Part shown: positions 33,992 to 43,859 of the stretch, one piece after another | Numbering within the stretch: the first letter of the stretch is position 1 | How the letters are laid out: each line of letters begins with the position of its first letter | Assembly: GCA_028023455.1 (NCBI GenBank) | Contig: JAQFVV010000020.1 | Coordinates: forward strand, 10,275,092 to 10,339,091 | Origin: Epiperipatus broadwayi | Taxonomy: Eukaryota; Onychophora; Udeonychophora; Euonychophora; Peripatidae | DNA length: 64,000 bases | Direction: 5' to 3' | The notes under the pieces: model-generated | Told to the model about the DNA's origin: nothing | Database searches by the model: none | What the model saw: the letters and a program-made list of their open reading frames with translations, nothing else | Position numbers and translations under genes: made by a program

Positions 33992-35053
33992 ATTTGTATT
34001 GCTGGCATGTTAACATGGTTATATTTGCATGGTTGAATGTTTACTCTGGGCGATTTAGTCGTGAGTAATTGTACTAATAGTTCATTACTGTATATAATTA
34101 TAAAATTTTCTTAAAAGTTCCAATGTAACTAATAAAAAAAAAATCATTTTTAATGTAGTAAATACAAAACATTTTGTGAATAAACTTATTTCAAAACAAA
34201 ATTTATAGTTGCTTTTTCTAAAATTCTCTTTATTTTAAATTTACAACAAATATTTTTCGATATTTTTTATTACTAAATAGGTCAAAGCCATTTTGCAGAC
34301 TATGCTGAGCAAACATTGTTTACAACTTTTTCTTTTTATCATAAACATTACACATAAATGATATCGAGTTAATTAAAAAATATTAAATACAAATCTCATA
34401 TGCCAATTCGTGATAGCTATTATTAGAAGATACTATTGTATTGTTTAGTGTGGCAAAAATATAATATTGAAAGTAATTGCTTAGCAATTAATAAAGTCTA
34501 ATACTGTATTAACGTTTTGAAAAAAAAAATACTTTTTTCAATCTACAAAAAATAAGTTCAACATGAAATAAAAAAATAAAACATCTTTTAATAACTTATT
34601 GCAGAGCAAAGACTTTTCAAACAGCCAACAGAGAAATAATAAAGAATGTAGCATAACTAATAGATAAACTAATTCCTGAGTAATGAGAGTTTGAATAGCT
34701 TTTCATTTTTGTTTTACACTTTAGCTACGGATATCTAGATAACAATTTACTGACTAATATTGAATAGCTACCAGGATTAACTAAGAGATGAGTATTCTAA
34801 ATTTATTAGAAACTCAAAAAAATGCAACTTTTGTCTTGTATTGATTAAAACCAACTCATAGGCATGATGGGTGATTATATTATAATATATTATGGAATTC
34901 CTTTAAAGGATATACATAAGAATACTTAAATATATACATATGTAATTTAAGTGGAAGCAATTTATCTTTTATATATGTGCTGAATTACAGGTATATCTAA
35001 AATGCTGTGTTATTTAAGATTTATATGTAAATAATAAATAACTCAAATGATAT
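33992..35053. other. AT-rich DNA, no gene recognised
   Basis: No supported features. Confidence 0.5.
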
Positions 35054-35455
35054 TAACTTGAACAGGAGTAACTGAAAATTCCAATGAGTTGTATAATGTT
35101 TGCATTTTTTTTTTTTTACCATCCATCAAACTAGAAGTCAGATTAATATTTCATACTACTGATACATTAAAATATATATATATTCCAAGTAATCCTTATA
35201 GCACATATTAAAAATTAACTTCATATACAAATTAGTTGTTTTTTTATATTTATAGCATGCTATAAGGATCAATTAGTTGTTTTTTTATATTTATAACATG
35301 CTATAAGGATCATTTGGAAACATATACATTTCTGATGTATCAGTAATGTGAGAGGTTAGACTGACTTCTGATCTCACAGATAGTTAGAAAAAGAAAAAAA
35401 AAGCACAAATGTTATATAATTCATTGAACGTTTTAGTTACTTCCTGTTCAAGTTT
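35054..35455. repeat. 400-bp inverted-repeat element
   Basis: Arms of about 150 bp run from AACTTGAACAGG at 35055 and TTCCTGTTCAAGTT at 35454 inward to CCTTATAGCA/TGCTATAAGG. Within the right-hand part, a roughly 41-bp segment (AATTAGTTGTTTTTTTATAT onward) is duplicated in tandem at about 35230-35311. Non-coding. It abuts the 3' end of the RPS3A pseudogene. Confidence 0.75.
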
Positions 35456-35589
35456 AATCATAGATATACCAATTATAAATTTGAAACATCCTGAATACAT
35501 TTTAATAAAATGCCAATTGATTAATATACATTAAATCATAATAATGATATATACCTAATTTTTTATATTTTTAGCATCTTAAGTAGCCA

Positions 35590-35981
35590 GTAAAATTTAA
35601 AATTTCCTAGAAAATACTTACATAAGTATATATTTTAGCTTTATCAGCCACCTTTTTTACCATAGATTGAAATTTATCCCTAGTTAAGTCCATGTTATGG
35701 AAATTAATTAAAACATTTCTGTCTTGAACTTTTTCAGAAATCAATTAGAATGTTTTAAAAACATTTTTATTATCTTATAAATTTGCAAATAAAACTTCAT
35801 AAACATGACCTTTCAAGTCAACAGATGCAATTTTTGTTTCCCCGGGTTTTACTAAGGTTTCATCAATTTGATGAAAATTAAACATATAGCAACCCTTCAT
35901 CATAAATGCATCATCAATTTTTTAATATCATTTTTTTTTTTTGCTTCTTTTACTAAGCATCTTGTTTTGACCAACAGTCAT
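35590..35981 (-). pseudogene. RPS3A: Ribosomal protein S3a (eS1) retropseudogene
   Basis: Minus-strand translation from ATG at 35981 gives MTVGQNKMLSKRSKKK. After a shift come [41 protein letters not shown] and KFQSMVKK. This matches the eS1 protein of the small ribosomal subunit in order: [56 protein letters not shown]. About half the normal protein is present; similarity fades after MVKK. In-frame stops (for example in ANL*DN) and a frameshift make it non-functional. Continuous coding without introns suggests a retrocopy. Confidence 0.7.
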
Positions 35982-36149
35982 GATTAAAGTGATATTAAAA
36001 ATGAAATTTAAATTTTACTAGTTTCTTAAGATGTAGAAATACAGACAGCATAGCATTATTATTTATAGTATTTGAAATTGTATTACTATTACCTATGGAT
36101 TATTTCAATTTTTTAATTATTACACATAACTTATATTTTTATGTTATAT

Positions 36150-36850
36150 ACATATTACTGTTATTATTCACATTTACAATAAAATATGTCATTACTGTTC
36201 ATACATAAGGCAATGGATAAAAACATTATGTCAGTGTGCTTATACAAAAGGTTTGATGATTGTGTTAGGAGAATTGTTGAGTGTTATGATGTTAAGAAAT
36301 GGGATAGAAGAATAGATGCATTAATAAAGAATAGAAAGTCGGAGAGATGGAGAACTAGTATAGAGAGTAAAAAGAGTTTAAATATTTATAGAAGTAAACA
36401 GAATATTGGGTGCGAGTTAATTTATGATAATAGCAAGGAAAGTAGTTTACTGTTTAAGGCTCAAATGGGATCTTTAACAACAAGGGAGTATACACATAAA
36501 TGGAAAAATATGGGTGATTTAGTCTGCAAGTTGTGTAAGGAAGGCATAGAAAATATTAAGCATTTGTTAATTGAATGTATATGCCTGAAAGCAGAAAGGG
36601 TACAAATAATGAAGTTGTTGAAGAATAAATGTGAACAAAGTGATTGTACAGAAAGTGGCTTATTGGTTTTTATGCTGGATTTTGGAAAAGACAAGGGGGA
36701 TTTAGATATAAAGGCCATGGAGTTGACAAAGATTATGTTGTGGAAATAAGATAGAGCAGGATAGAGAAGAATATGGGAAAACTTAGGGTGATGAATGGAA
36801 AGTAAAGTCAAAGTGGCTAACGGGTTTCTCTGGGCATAGTTGCTGAGAGA
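36150..36850 (+). pseudogene. LINE ORF2 C-terminal fragment with zinc knuckle
   Basis: A 187-codon open frame (36186-36749), basic and lysine-rich, contains CKLCKEGIENIKHLLIEC at residues about 115-132. This is C-x2-C-x8-H-x4-C, the knuckle that ends many LINE RT proteins, flanked by FKAQMGSLTTREYTHKWK. That resembles the R-x-G....N-x-R-x-x-x-x segment upstream of the knuckle in Jockey/R1-like elements. No RT core is left. The non-coding tail to about 36890 (GTGGCTAACGGGTTTCTCTG) looks like its 3' UTR. Surprisingly open for a fragment, so perhaps young. Confidence 0.55.
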
Positions 36851-36890
36851 TTCCTGACTCTGTATAAGGAGAAGTCACAGTATATCACAT

Positions 36891-37694
36891 GACATTTCAA
36901 ATAAAATGCTCATTATTATATCTGCATTGAATGTATATATATATATATTCATTTTTACTATTAGAAGAATATCTTCACATAAAATAATAATGATTAAAAT
37001 ATTTACTTATGCTTTTTTTTTCTCTTTCCCACTCATTTTATTGTTAAACATTTAGAATATTTTCTAATGATATTAATGATCAAAATGTGTTATTTTCAAT
37101 AAAACAAGCATATTGATTTTCCCTTCATTTATAATTCAAATCTGCATTCATTTGTTCCTATGTGTAAAGAAGAAAGAAATCACTTTATTACACATAGAAA
37201 CAAGCTTATGCAAATTTGAATAAAACAAATGGAATGCAGATTTTTCCAGACAAGGTTTTACATGCAAATAAATGATATTCAATGTGTGGGTAAAGAAAGA
37301 CTACCACCCAGTCAACCTTATTATTATTTTATGACTAATTTACTAATGGCTCAAAACAGTTCAATTACTCAAAAAAAAAACTAATCAGAAGTTCATAGGA
37401 TGTTCAATCACCAGAAGTGGTAAACTTAGTCTATGATCTATGGATCTTGAGCTCCACAAATTGCCATTCTATCACTGCACCACGATAATGCTCTTCTTCA
37501 ACTCAAGATGATTTTTAAAAACTCAACTAAGAAATATTTCAATGATGCTGACTATGCATTTAATAAATTAATATTTACAACTTTACATTGTTTCAAATAT
37601 TTCTAACTACAAGGTCTTAACATTAACTCGTTGTATGTTGGAAGATTTTGCGAATGTTAGTGTTTAATAGAAATTGTAGACTTAATAAGAGTTT
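36891..37694. other. AT-rich spacer with paralogous empty site
   Basis: Mostly anonymous. 37547-37590 (TGCTGACTATGCATTTAATA, AATTAATATTTACAACTT) duplicates the sequence interrupted by hammerhead copy 4, and so preserves the uninterrupted arrangement. Confidence 0.6.
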
Positions 37695-37880
37695 AACAGC
37701 TTCACACTCTCAAATCAAAATGCTTTAGATTCACCTATGTAATAAGAAAGTAGGTTGAAGATAAGAGTGGCCGCTCTTATCTTTATAAAGTCGTAATCTT
37801 GCATGAAGATTTGCAGAGATCCCTCTGGTGGCAAATTGAATACTCAAGGTGCTTAGTATTAAAGTTATAGCCTTAAATAT
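37695..37880. repeat. Dispersed repeat with hairpin, copy A
   Basis: Shares order and sequence with 60045-60235: CACTC-CAAATCA-ATGCTT-AGATT, AAGTAGGTTGAAGATAAGAG, CTCTTATCTTTATAAA, AGTCG-AATCTTG, GATCCCTCT-GGCAAA. The AAGATAAGAG/CTCTTATCTT pair forms a 10-bp hairpin around TGGCCG. Confidence 0.6.
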
Positions 37881-38035
37881 ATATGTGCTTATATGCTGAT
37901 TATGCACTTAATAAATTATTGATAAACAGAGCAAAACTCTCCATACAGTATTGCCACCTGTGCTAAACCGAGTAATCAGTGGATGCCAGAAGGCTTGTGC
38001 ATAAAATCCCCATCTAATGCCCTACTCATCCAATA

Positions 38036-38080
38036 TCCCCAGACTAGTTTCTGGATTGTGGCCTTCATCAGTGAAAAGCT
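38036..38080 (-). ncRNA. Hammerhead motif, minus-strand core
   Basis: CTGATGA on the minus strand (TCATCAG at 38065-38071), stem II weakened to GG/CC by one change, GAAACTAGTC with cleavage C opposite G38042. Stem I still pairs through G-U pairs. Confidence 0.5.
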
Positions 38081-38403
38081 TTGGATCTGAGAGCACTGCA
38101 TCTAGATCTTAGGATCTAATGCAACCCTCTAGCAACCACCTTTTATCTCTACTTAACTACTAAACTATGAGAATGAAATTGAAAACACAAAAAAATATTT
38201 TCAATCTAAGCTCAATAGCTTATATAGACATATGGGTCTGAACTCAGTTCAACACCCATACATTTTGGTGTCTTTGGCTCTTTTACAACCATAGCCACCA
38301 CTATCCTACTAGGCAGGATTGGTGTTAAACCATTAAGCATCACATGATCACATTTCCTATACTAGCACATTAATTGTTGATAAACAGAGCAAAACTCTCC
38401 AAA

Positions 38404-38450
38404 GCTCCTCACTGACGAAGGCCACAAGCCAGAAACTAGTCTGGGGATAT
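38404..38450 (+). ncRNA. Hammerhead motif, tandem unit 1
   Basis: CTGACGA 38412-38418, GGC-CACAA-GCC, GAAACTAGTC with predicted cleavage after C38441. Stem I is TCCTCA/TGGGGA. Identical in the core to the next two cores. Confidence 0.65.
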
Positions 38451-38614
38451 TGGATGAGTTCAACACCCATACACTTTGGGGTCTTTGGCTCTTTTACAAC
38501 CATAGCCACCACTATCCTATTAGGCAGGATTGGTGTTAAACCATTAAGCATCACATGATCACATTTCCTATACTAGCACATTAATTGTTGATAAACAGAG
38601 CAAAACTCTCCAAA

Positions 38615-38661
38615 GCTCCTCACTGACGAAGGCCACAAGCCAGAAACTAGTCTGGGGATAT
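38615..38661 (+). ncRNA. Hammerhead motif, tandem unit 2
   Basis: CTGACGA 38623-38629, predicted cleavage after C38652. With unit 1 it would release a 211-nt RNA with the 2',3'-cyclic phosphate and 5'-OH ends that can be ligated into a circle. Confidence 0.65.
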
Positions 38662-39071
38662 TGGATGAGTAGGCATTAGATGGGGATTTTATGCACAAGC
38701 CTTCTGGCATCCACTGATTACTCTGTTTAGCACAGGTGGCAATACTGTATAAAGAGTTTTGCTCTGTTTATCAACAATTAATGTGCTAGTATAGGAAATG
38801 TGATCATGTGATGCTTAATGGTTTAACACCAATCCTGCCTAATAGGATAGTGATGGCTATGGTTGTAAAAGAGCCAAAGACACCAAAATGTATGGGTGCT
38901 GAACTGAGTTCAGACCCATATGTCTATATAAGCTATTGAGCTTAGATTGAAAATATTTTTTGTGTTTTCCAATTTCATTCTCATAGTTTAGTAGTTAAAT
39001 AGAGATAAAAGGTGGTTGCTAGAGGGTTGCATTAGATCCTAAGATCTAGATGCAGTGCTCTCAGATCCAAA

Positions 39072-39118
39072 GCTCCTCACTGACGAAGGCCACAAGCCAG
39101 AAACTAGTCTGGGGATAT
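39072..39118 (+). ncRNA. Hammerhead motif, unit 3
   Basis: CTGACGA 39080-39086, predicted cleavage after C39109, 457 nt from the unit 2 site. Same stem I, II and III as its siblings. Confidence 0.65.
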
Positions 39119-39297
39119 TGGATGAGTAGGCATTAGATGGGGATTTTATGCACAAGCCTTCTGGCGTCCACTGATTACTCTGTTTAGCACAGGTGGCAAT
39201 ACTGTATGGAGAGTTTTGCTCTGTTTATCAACAATTAATGTGCTAGTATAGGAAATGTGATCATGTGATGCTTAATGGTTTAACACTTAATAAATTA

Positions 39298-39898
39298 ATA
39301 TTTACAACTTGATATAGATTATAGTTGTTTTTTTTTTAAGATTTCAATTCTTTTTCTACAGCTAGCTGTAATAATAAGATTGTAAGACTATCTTACTAGA
39401 TATTATGGAAATCTCAAAATAGACTGAAGATCATCCATTTCTTCATGCTCTAACATCTTTAAAACTAAAAACAATCTCTTATTTATAACAGTAGTTACAG
39501 GAAAATATGATCTCAATGTCATAGAACTATGACATTTTTCCTACAAAAAATTAAAGTTGAATTGTAATTTTTTCTATGTTTAGTGACCAATCTAGATTTA
39601 CCTGGGATATTTATTCTTTAGTTAACTATAGCTGACTATAGTTCAACTATCTGAAAGAAAAATCCTATTGGAGACCTAAAAAATTTCTAGGTTAATTCCT
39701 CAGAATTTCAGGTTATGAGCATGGTAGACTGATATAATAATGACAAAACCATAATGCCCTTGTGATTGTAGAAACAGTTAATGGTAACTCAGTTATGCAT
39801 ACAATAGCTAACTGAAGAAATATATATGTGATCATAGCCAGAACACAAAAAACCATGCATAATAAATAACAGACTAATATACGCATATATGATGACAA
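39298..39898. other. AT-rich DNA, no gene recognised
   Basis: No supported features. Confidence 0.5.
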
Positions 39899-39911
39899 AA
39901 ATGTATTGCAA

Positions 39912-40007
39912 TGTCATGTGTTGGGGGCCTAGTGGTTAGCATAGCTGCCTTCCAAGCAACTGGCCAGGGTTCATTTCCCAGTCAACGCATTTGACATATT
40001 AAAAAAA
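39912..40007 (+). mobile_element. tRNA-Gly(UCC)-derived short SINE
   Basis: TGTCATGTGTTGGGGGCCTA start, anticodon arm with CTTCCAA, B box GGTTCATTTCC, TTTGACATATT and an A7 tail. Imperfect TSD AATGTATTGC/AATGAATTGC. Confidence 0.8.
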
Positions 40008-40319
40008 TGAATTGCTTAAAATAGCCATAAGAGAAATAAATCCCAGATTAAAATCTTTTAAACTGTTTTGTATTTAACTGCTTTATAAACAAATAAATCA
40101 GTGAACAATTATTTTTAGTGTTTAGTTTTAATTCATACATATACCTATAATATTTATAATCGTTAATTTTTTTTTTCATTTCACTTTCAATAATTAATAA
40201 TCCCAAAGCAGATTATTTGGAATTAATATTAAAAAAAAACCAACTTTAAATAGCATTATTTTTACTGTTTTATTTTATTTCTGTCACATTACCCTTAGTA
40301 TACTCATATTGTAAAATAT

Positions 40320-42045
40320 GATAATAGAATGAAAACTGAACCCTACCATTTGATGGTGCTCTTTTTCACAAAAAACACATCAATACACCGTTTTAGTGGC
40401 CTTAACTTATGGCTGACAGTACAAGAGGTGTTTTTGAGCCATAACAGGCCACCTGAGGCAATGTATTCTATGATTATGTAATGAAATACTACGCATATTG
40501 CATTGCAACAGTATTTGTCAAGTGAGTGCTCTTGAACTCTCGCTACAGTCTGATTTGATGGTGGTCGTATTTGAAATAGATGAAACTCTGCAAAAATTCA
40601 TTGTTGGAAATTTTTTAGAAAGCATAGTGGAATTACTATTCCATATTAAGAATTGTCATGTCGTCACAACACTTCCCTATGCTTTTGAACTGCACACAAC
40701 TTGAAAACGTTCTTCTTTTCAGCAGAGTTTTTTCTGATTTCATGCGCAAATGCCCATTTACATGCAAATCCGTGAGAGAACTGTCAAAATGTTGTCTGCA
40801 AGTTGTCCAAATTGGTTGAAGTTGAGTGAATTGCCAGCTGACCACACAAATGGATGCACAATATTGTGGTTCCTCAGAAAGAGAAACTCCTGCAAGCGTA
40901 CCTATGTAGGTCTGCGTAAGGGAAGTTGTTGGTTCGAAGGCTCCAAAATCCCATTACTTACAGTTTTGAGGCTTCCCTGCTATTTTATTTGCATGTTACT
41001 TTTGGCTGCTATTTTTTATGCCCCGTAAATGATGGTGTTTTCTATTTTTACTTGTTTTGCTTCTCAACTTCCAAAGTTTCATTTCTTTTTGATTCAATAA
41101 ATTATTTTATCGTAAAACTTGTTGTTTTTGTTGTTCACATGATTATAAAGTAGGTAGGTAATATTTGATAAGTTTCATAAACAGTTAAAGTAGATAATAT
41201 TTTATTATACAAAAAAAAAAAAGAAAGTGTTTAAGAGTTGATTCAAAAGGCCCCACCAAAAAAAAATAATAATAATAATAACAAAGAACTGCGCGGTAAC
41301 ATAATAAAATGTTCAAAAAGAAAATTAAAAAAGAAGTCGATAATTAAAAATCAAAATCCCCCCCCCCTGCTTTAAAAAAAAGTGTTCTTTAAAAATGAAC
41401 TGTTTATGTCTTTTTTTAAATTAAAGGCCCAAAAAATTAAGGAAGAACTTCTTGCTATCATATAAAGCTTTCTGTAGCATAAAGATTTGAAACGAAAAAA
41501 ACACACCTCATAATAAATTAACCAAAAAAAAAAAAGACGGCAATTCAAAATCAAAACAACCCCTCCACCCTCTAAAAAACCAAGTGCTGGTTTATTCAAA
41601 AGTACCGAATTGTTGAAGACTTTCAGCAAATCAAAACATCAACCAAAAAAAAAAAGAAGATAAGTTAAAAGCAAACAACCACCCCACCCACCCCCCACCA
41701 TGTAAAAACAACAAAGTGTTTGTTTCTTTAAAAAAACGAAAAAAAAAAAAAAAAACCCCCGGGTAAAATAAAAAAAACAACTTTGGTGGTTTACCATCGC
41801 CAACGAAAAAAAATTAAAAACCAGTTGAAAAAAAAAATCTTTTGCCATAATATTATGTAATAAAAAAAAACTTTGGTGGCTTACTGTCGCCAATGAAAAA
41901 ATAATAAAAACCAATAGCAAAAAAAAAAAAATCTTTTACCATAATATTATGTAAACAAACAGAGGCCTGTGAATCAGTATATTGATGTGAGTTGGGCGAA
42001 AAAGAGCGCCATCAGATGGTAGGATTCAGTATTCATACTATTACC
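40320..42045. mobile_element. 1.7-kb TIR element with internal A/C-rich minisatellite
   Basis: Left arm 40320-40402 and right arm 41963-42045 are 80-bp imperfect inverted repeats sharing TATTGATGTG, GAAAAAGAGC, CCATCA and ATGGTAGG. The left 700 bp (40400-41100) has several open frames on both strands but no protein I recognise. The right half is a low-complexity repeat array. Long imperfect TIRs without a visible transposase suggest a non-autonomous or gutted DNA transposon. No TSD was identified. Confidence 0.65.
41210..41945. repeat. Strand-asymmetric poly-A/poly-C minisatellite
   Basis: The plus strand is composed almost entirely of A and C tracts: C-runs around 41357, 41563, 41683 and 41756, each preceded by AATTAAAAATCAAAA-like and followed by TAAAAAA...AAGTG. 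At least three degenerate units are recognisable. The last 170 bp contains a tandem pair (about 41780 and 41872) with ACTTTGGTGG, CGCCAA, CCATAATATTATGTAA. Confidence 0.75.
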
Positions 42046-42504
42046 TAAAGTATTCTCCTTTAAAATATTATAAAGTATTATTATACTGTTATAAATCTGT
42101 ATTTATAAATAATATTTCTAATATTATGTTTTTCTTAAGTCTATTTTTATTCACCTTTATATCTTATTTCAATGATTACTTTAGCTTTACTTACAAATGG
42201 AACCTAAAGTACTATACATTCTCTCTCTTAAAAAAAAAAAAAAGAATCAAAGAATATGTTCCAACAATAAAATTATTTTCCAACTTGCATTTTATTATTA
42301 TCAGAAAAAGTGATCAATTTTTAGGTTCATATTTATTTTTTCAGAATTCAAAACACTATTAAATCAGGAGCCCTACAATCAGGGAACATTACCAGAAATT
42401 AAATTTTTTTTTAAATTTAACTTTTAGAAATCTCATATATTTGCATTAACCCAGAGTGACACTTATGTTACCTGTATCTAAATGATTCTCATCCATGAAA
42501 GACA

Positions 42505-43325
42505 ATATATTATAATAATCAGAAAATAATAATAAATTCTTTACTACAGCTATATAATCAATAATAATTTTTGTATATAAAAAGCCTTTTTCTGCACCTG
42601 CTTTGGTGCCCTTTTCAAATGTTACTAATCTATTTAACGTTAACAAATTATTTCTACCATAAAACCATCCAGTGTCCAAAAATGGAATTGAAACAAACAA
42701 TAATAAAATAAATAATTAAAACAAATCAAAACCCTCATATATAAATTCAATATTTACAAAATAATTGACTATATAGTAACAATGTTAAAAGAAGAGATGA
42801 TAAATCTGCATTATATATTACCATAGAATAGATTCTACAAAAAGTATTAAATATTTATTTTTCATCAAAGATCCAAAAAGAAGACAAATGTATGAAACAT
42901 ATTACATTAAAAATAATTTGAATAATTGTTTGAATATTTACAAGACTTCTATAAATTTGGTTAATAATTGGTTGATTAAAAATGAATGGAAAATTATATA
43001 AGATGATATATATAATTGTATAAAAAATGCATGTAATATTTGTTTAACATATTGTTATAATATAGTCAATTACTTTGTAATTATTGAATTCATATATGAG
43101 GGTTTTCATTTGTTTTAATTATTTATTTTATTATTATATTTTAATTCCATTATTGGACACTGAATGGTTTTATGACAGAAATAATTTGTTAACGTTAAAT
43201 AGATTAGTAACATTTGAAAAGGGCACCAAAGTAGGTGCTGAAAATGGCTTTTTATGTATAAAATTACTATTGATTATATAGCTGTAGTAAAGAATTTATT
43301 ATTATTTTCTGATTATTATTTTATG
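42505..43325. repeat. Foldback with 280-bp arms
   Basis: Arms 42505-42786 and 43045-43325 are about 85-90% identical in inverse orientation, around a 258-bp spacer. Each arm reads outward-in as a peptide-like frame (LDTGWFYGRNNLLTLNRLVT on the minus strand, LDTEWFYDRNNLLTLNRLVT on the plus strand), with mostly conservative changes. No family was recognised. Confidence 0.7.
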
Positions 43326-43342
43326 GAAGAGCAGCATAAGGA

Positions 43343-43446
43343 TTTTTTTTTTCATATGTCAAATGCGTTGACCGGGAAGTGAATCCGAGCCAGCTGCTTG
43401 GAACGCAGCTATGCTAATCACTAGGCTCTTTCCCTCAATTTTGACA
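43343..43446 (-). mobile_element. tRNA-Gly(UCC)-derived short SINE
   Basis: Minus strand: GAGCCTAGTGATTAGCATAG, CTGCGTTCCAAGCAG, B-box-like GGATTCACTTCC, TTTGACATATG and an A10 tail. The first bases of the tRNA head are altered (TTGAGGGAAA in place of GCGTTGG), although TGTCAA is kept at 43441-43446. No clear TSD. Confidence 0.75.
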
Positions 43447-43859
43447 ATATATTAGTAATTACAATATATTATTGTATAAGAAACTAATAAAATATCATAT
43501 ATACTACAGAAGAATGATGAAAGCTTCTATTGTTTACTGCCTTCTTAAACAAAATAAACCCACGCATATATACACATTTTATATGTGATATATGCAAGTC
43601 AAAAATTTGTTTAACATGAGTTTTTTTTACTTCAAATGTTTTCACCAGAAGTAATAGCCTATCCTGTTATTCCACCATATAGAAGTATATGAATAAACTT
43701 TGATAAATAAATAGCTAATTTCAAACATTGCCACAAACTTGTTTAAATGGGTCAAATAGCCTGATGAAATCATTAAGAGCTATTCCATTTGCTTTTTCAA
43801 TTTCTAAAACAATAGTAAATCTTTGATAATTAATCATTTATAGACTATAAGCAACTAAC

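Larger units (their letters stand above)
37919..39283. mobile_element. Compound hammerhead element, copy 4 (1.36 kb)
   Basis: Perfect 14-bp TSD CACTTAATAAATTA at 37905-37918 and 39284-39297; the empty-site paralogue at 37547 confirms it. It holds one minus-strand core (38042-38071) and three plus-strand cores (CTGACGA at 38412, 38623 and 39080). The unit 38249-38459 is repeated in tandem at 38460-38670, so two hammerheads lie exactly 211 bp apart. The rest is the head-to-head inverse of 37919-38250. No ORF of interest. This is the architecture of retrozymes or of multimeric PLE pseudo-LTRs. Confidence 0.85.

Noticed and set aside
38357-38554. 65-codon minus-strand ORF within the hammerhead element
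   Set aside because: Falls across tandem repeat units and the ribozyme core; no coding bias.
40498-41153. Plus-strand open frames as host genes
   Set aside because: They lie inside a TIR element, overlap opposite-strand frames, and show no recognisable domain or splice context.
41639-41920. Minus-strand F/L/V-rich open frame as a membrane protein
   Set aside because: It is the translation of poly-A/poly-C low-complexity DNA read on the opposite strand.
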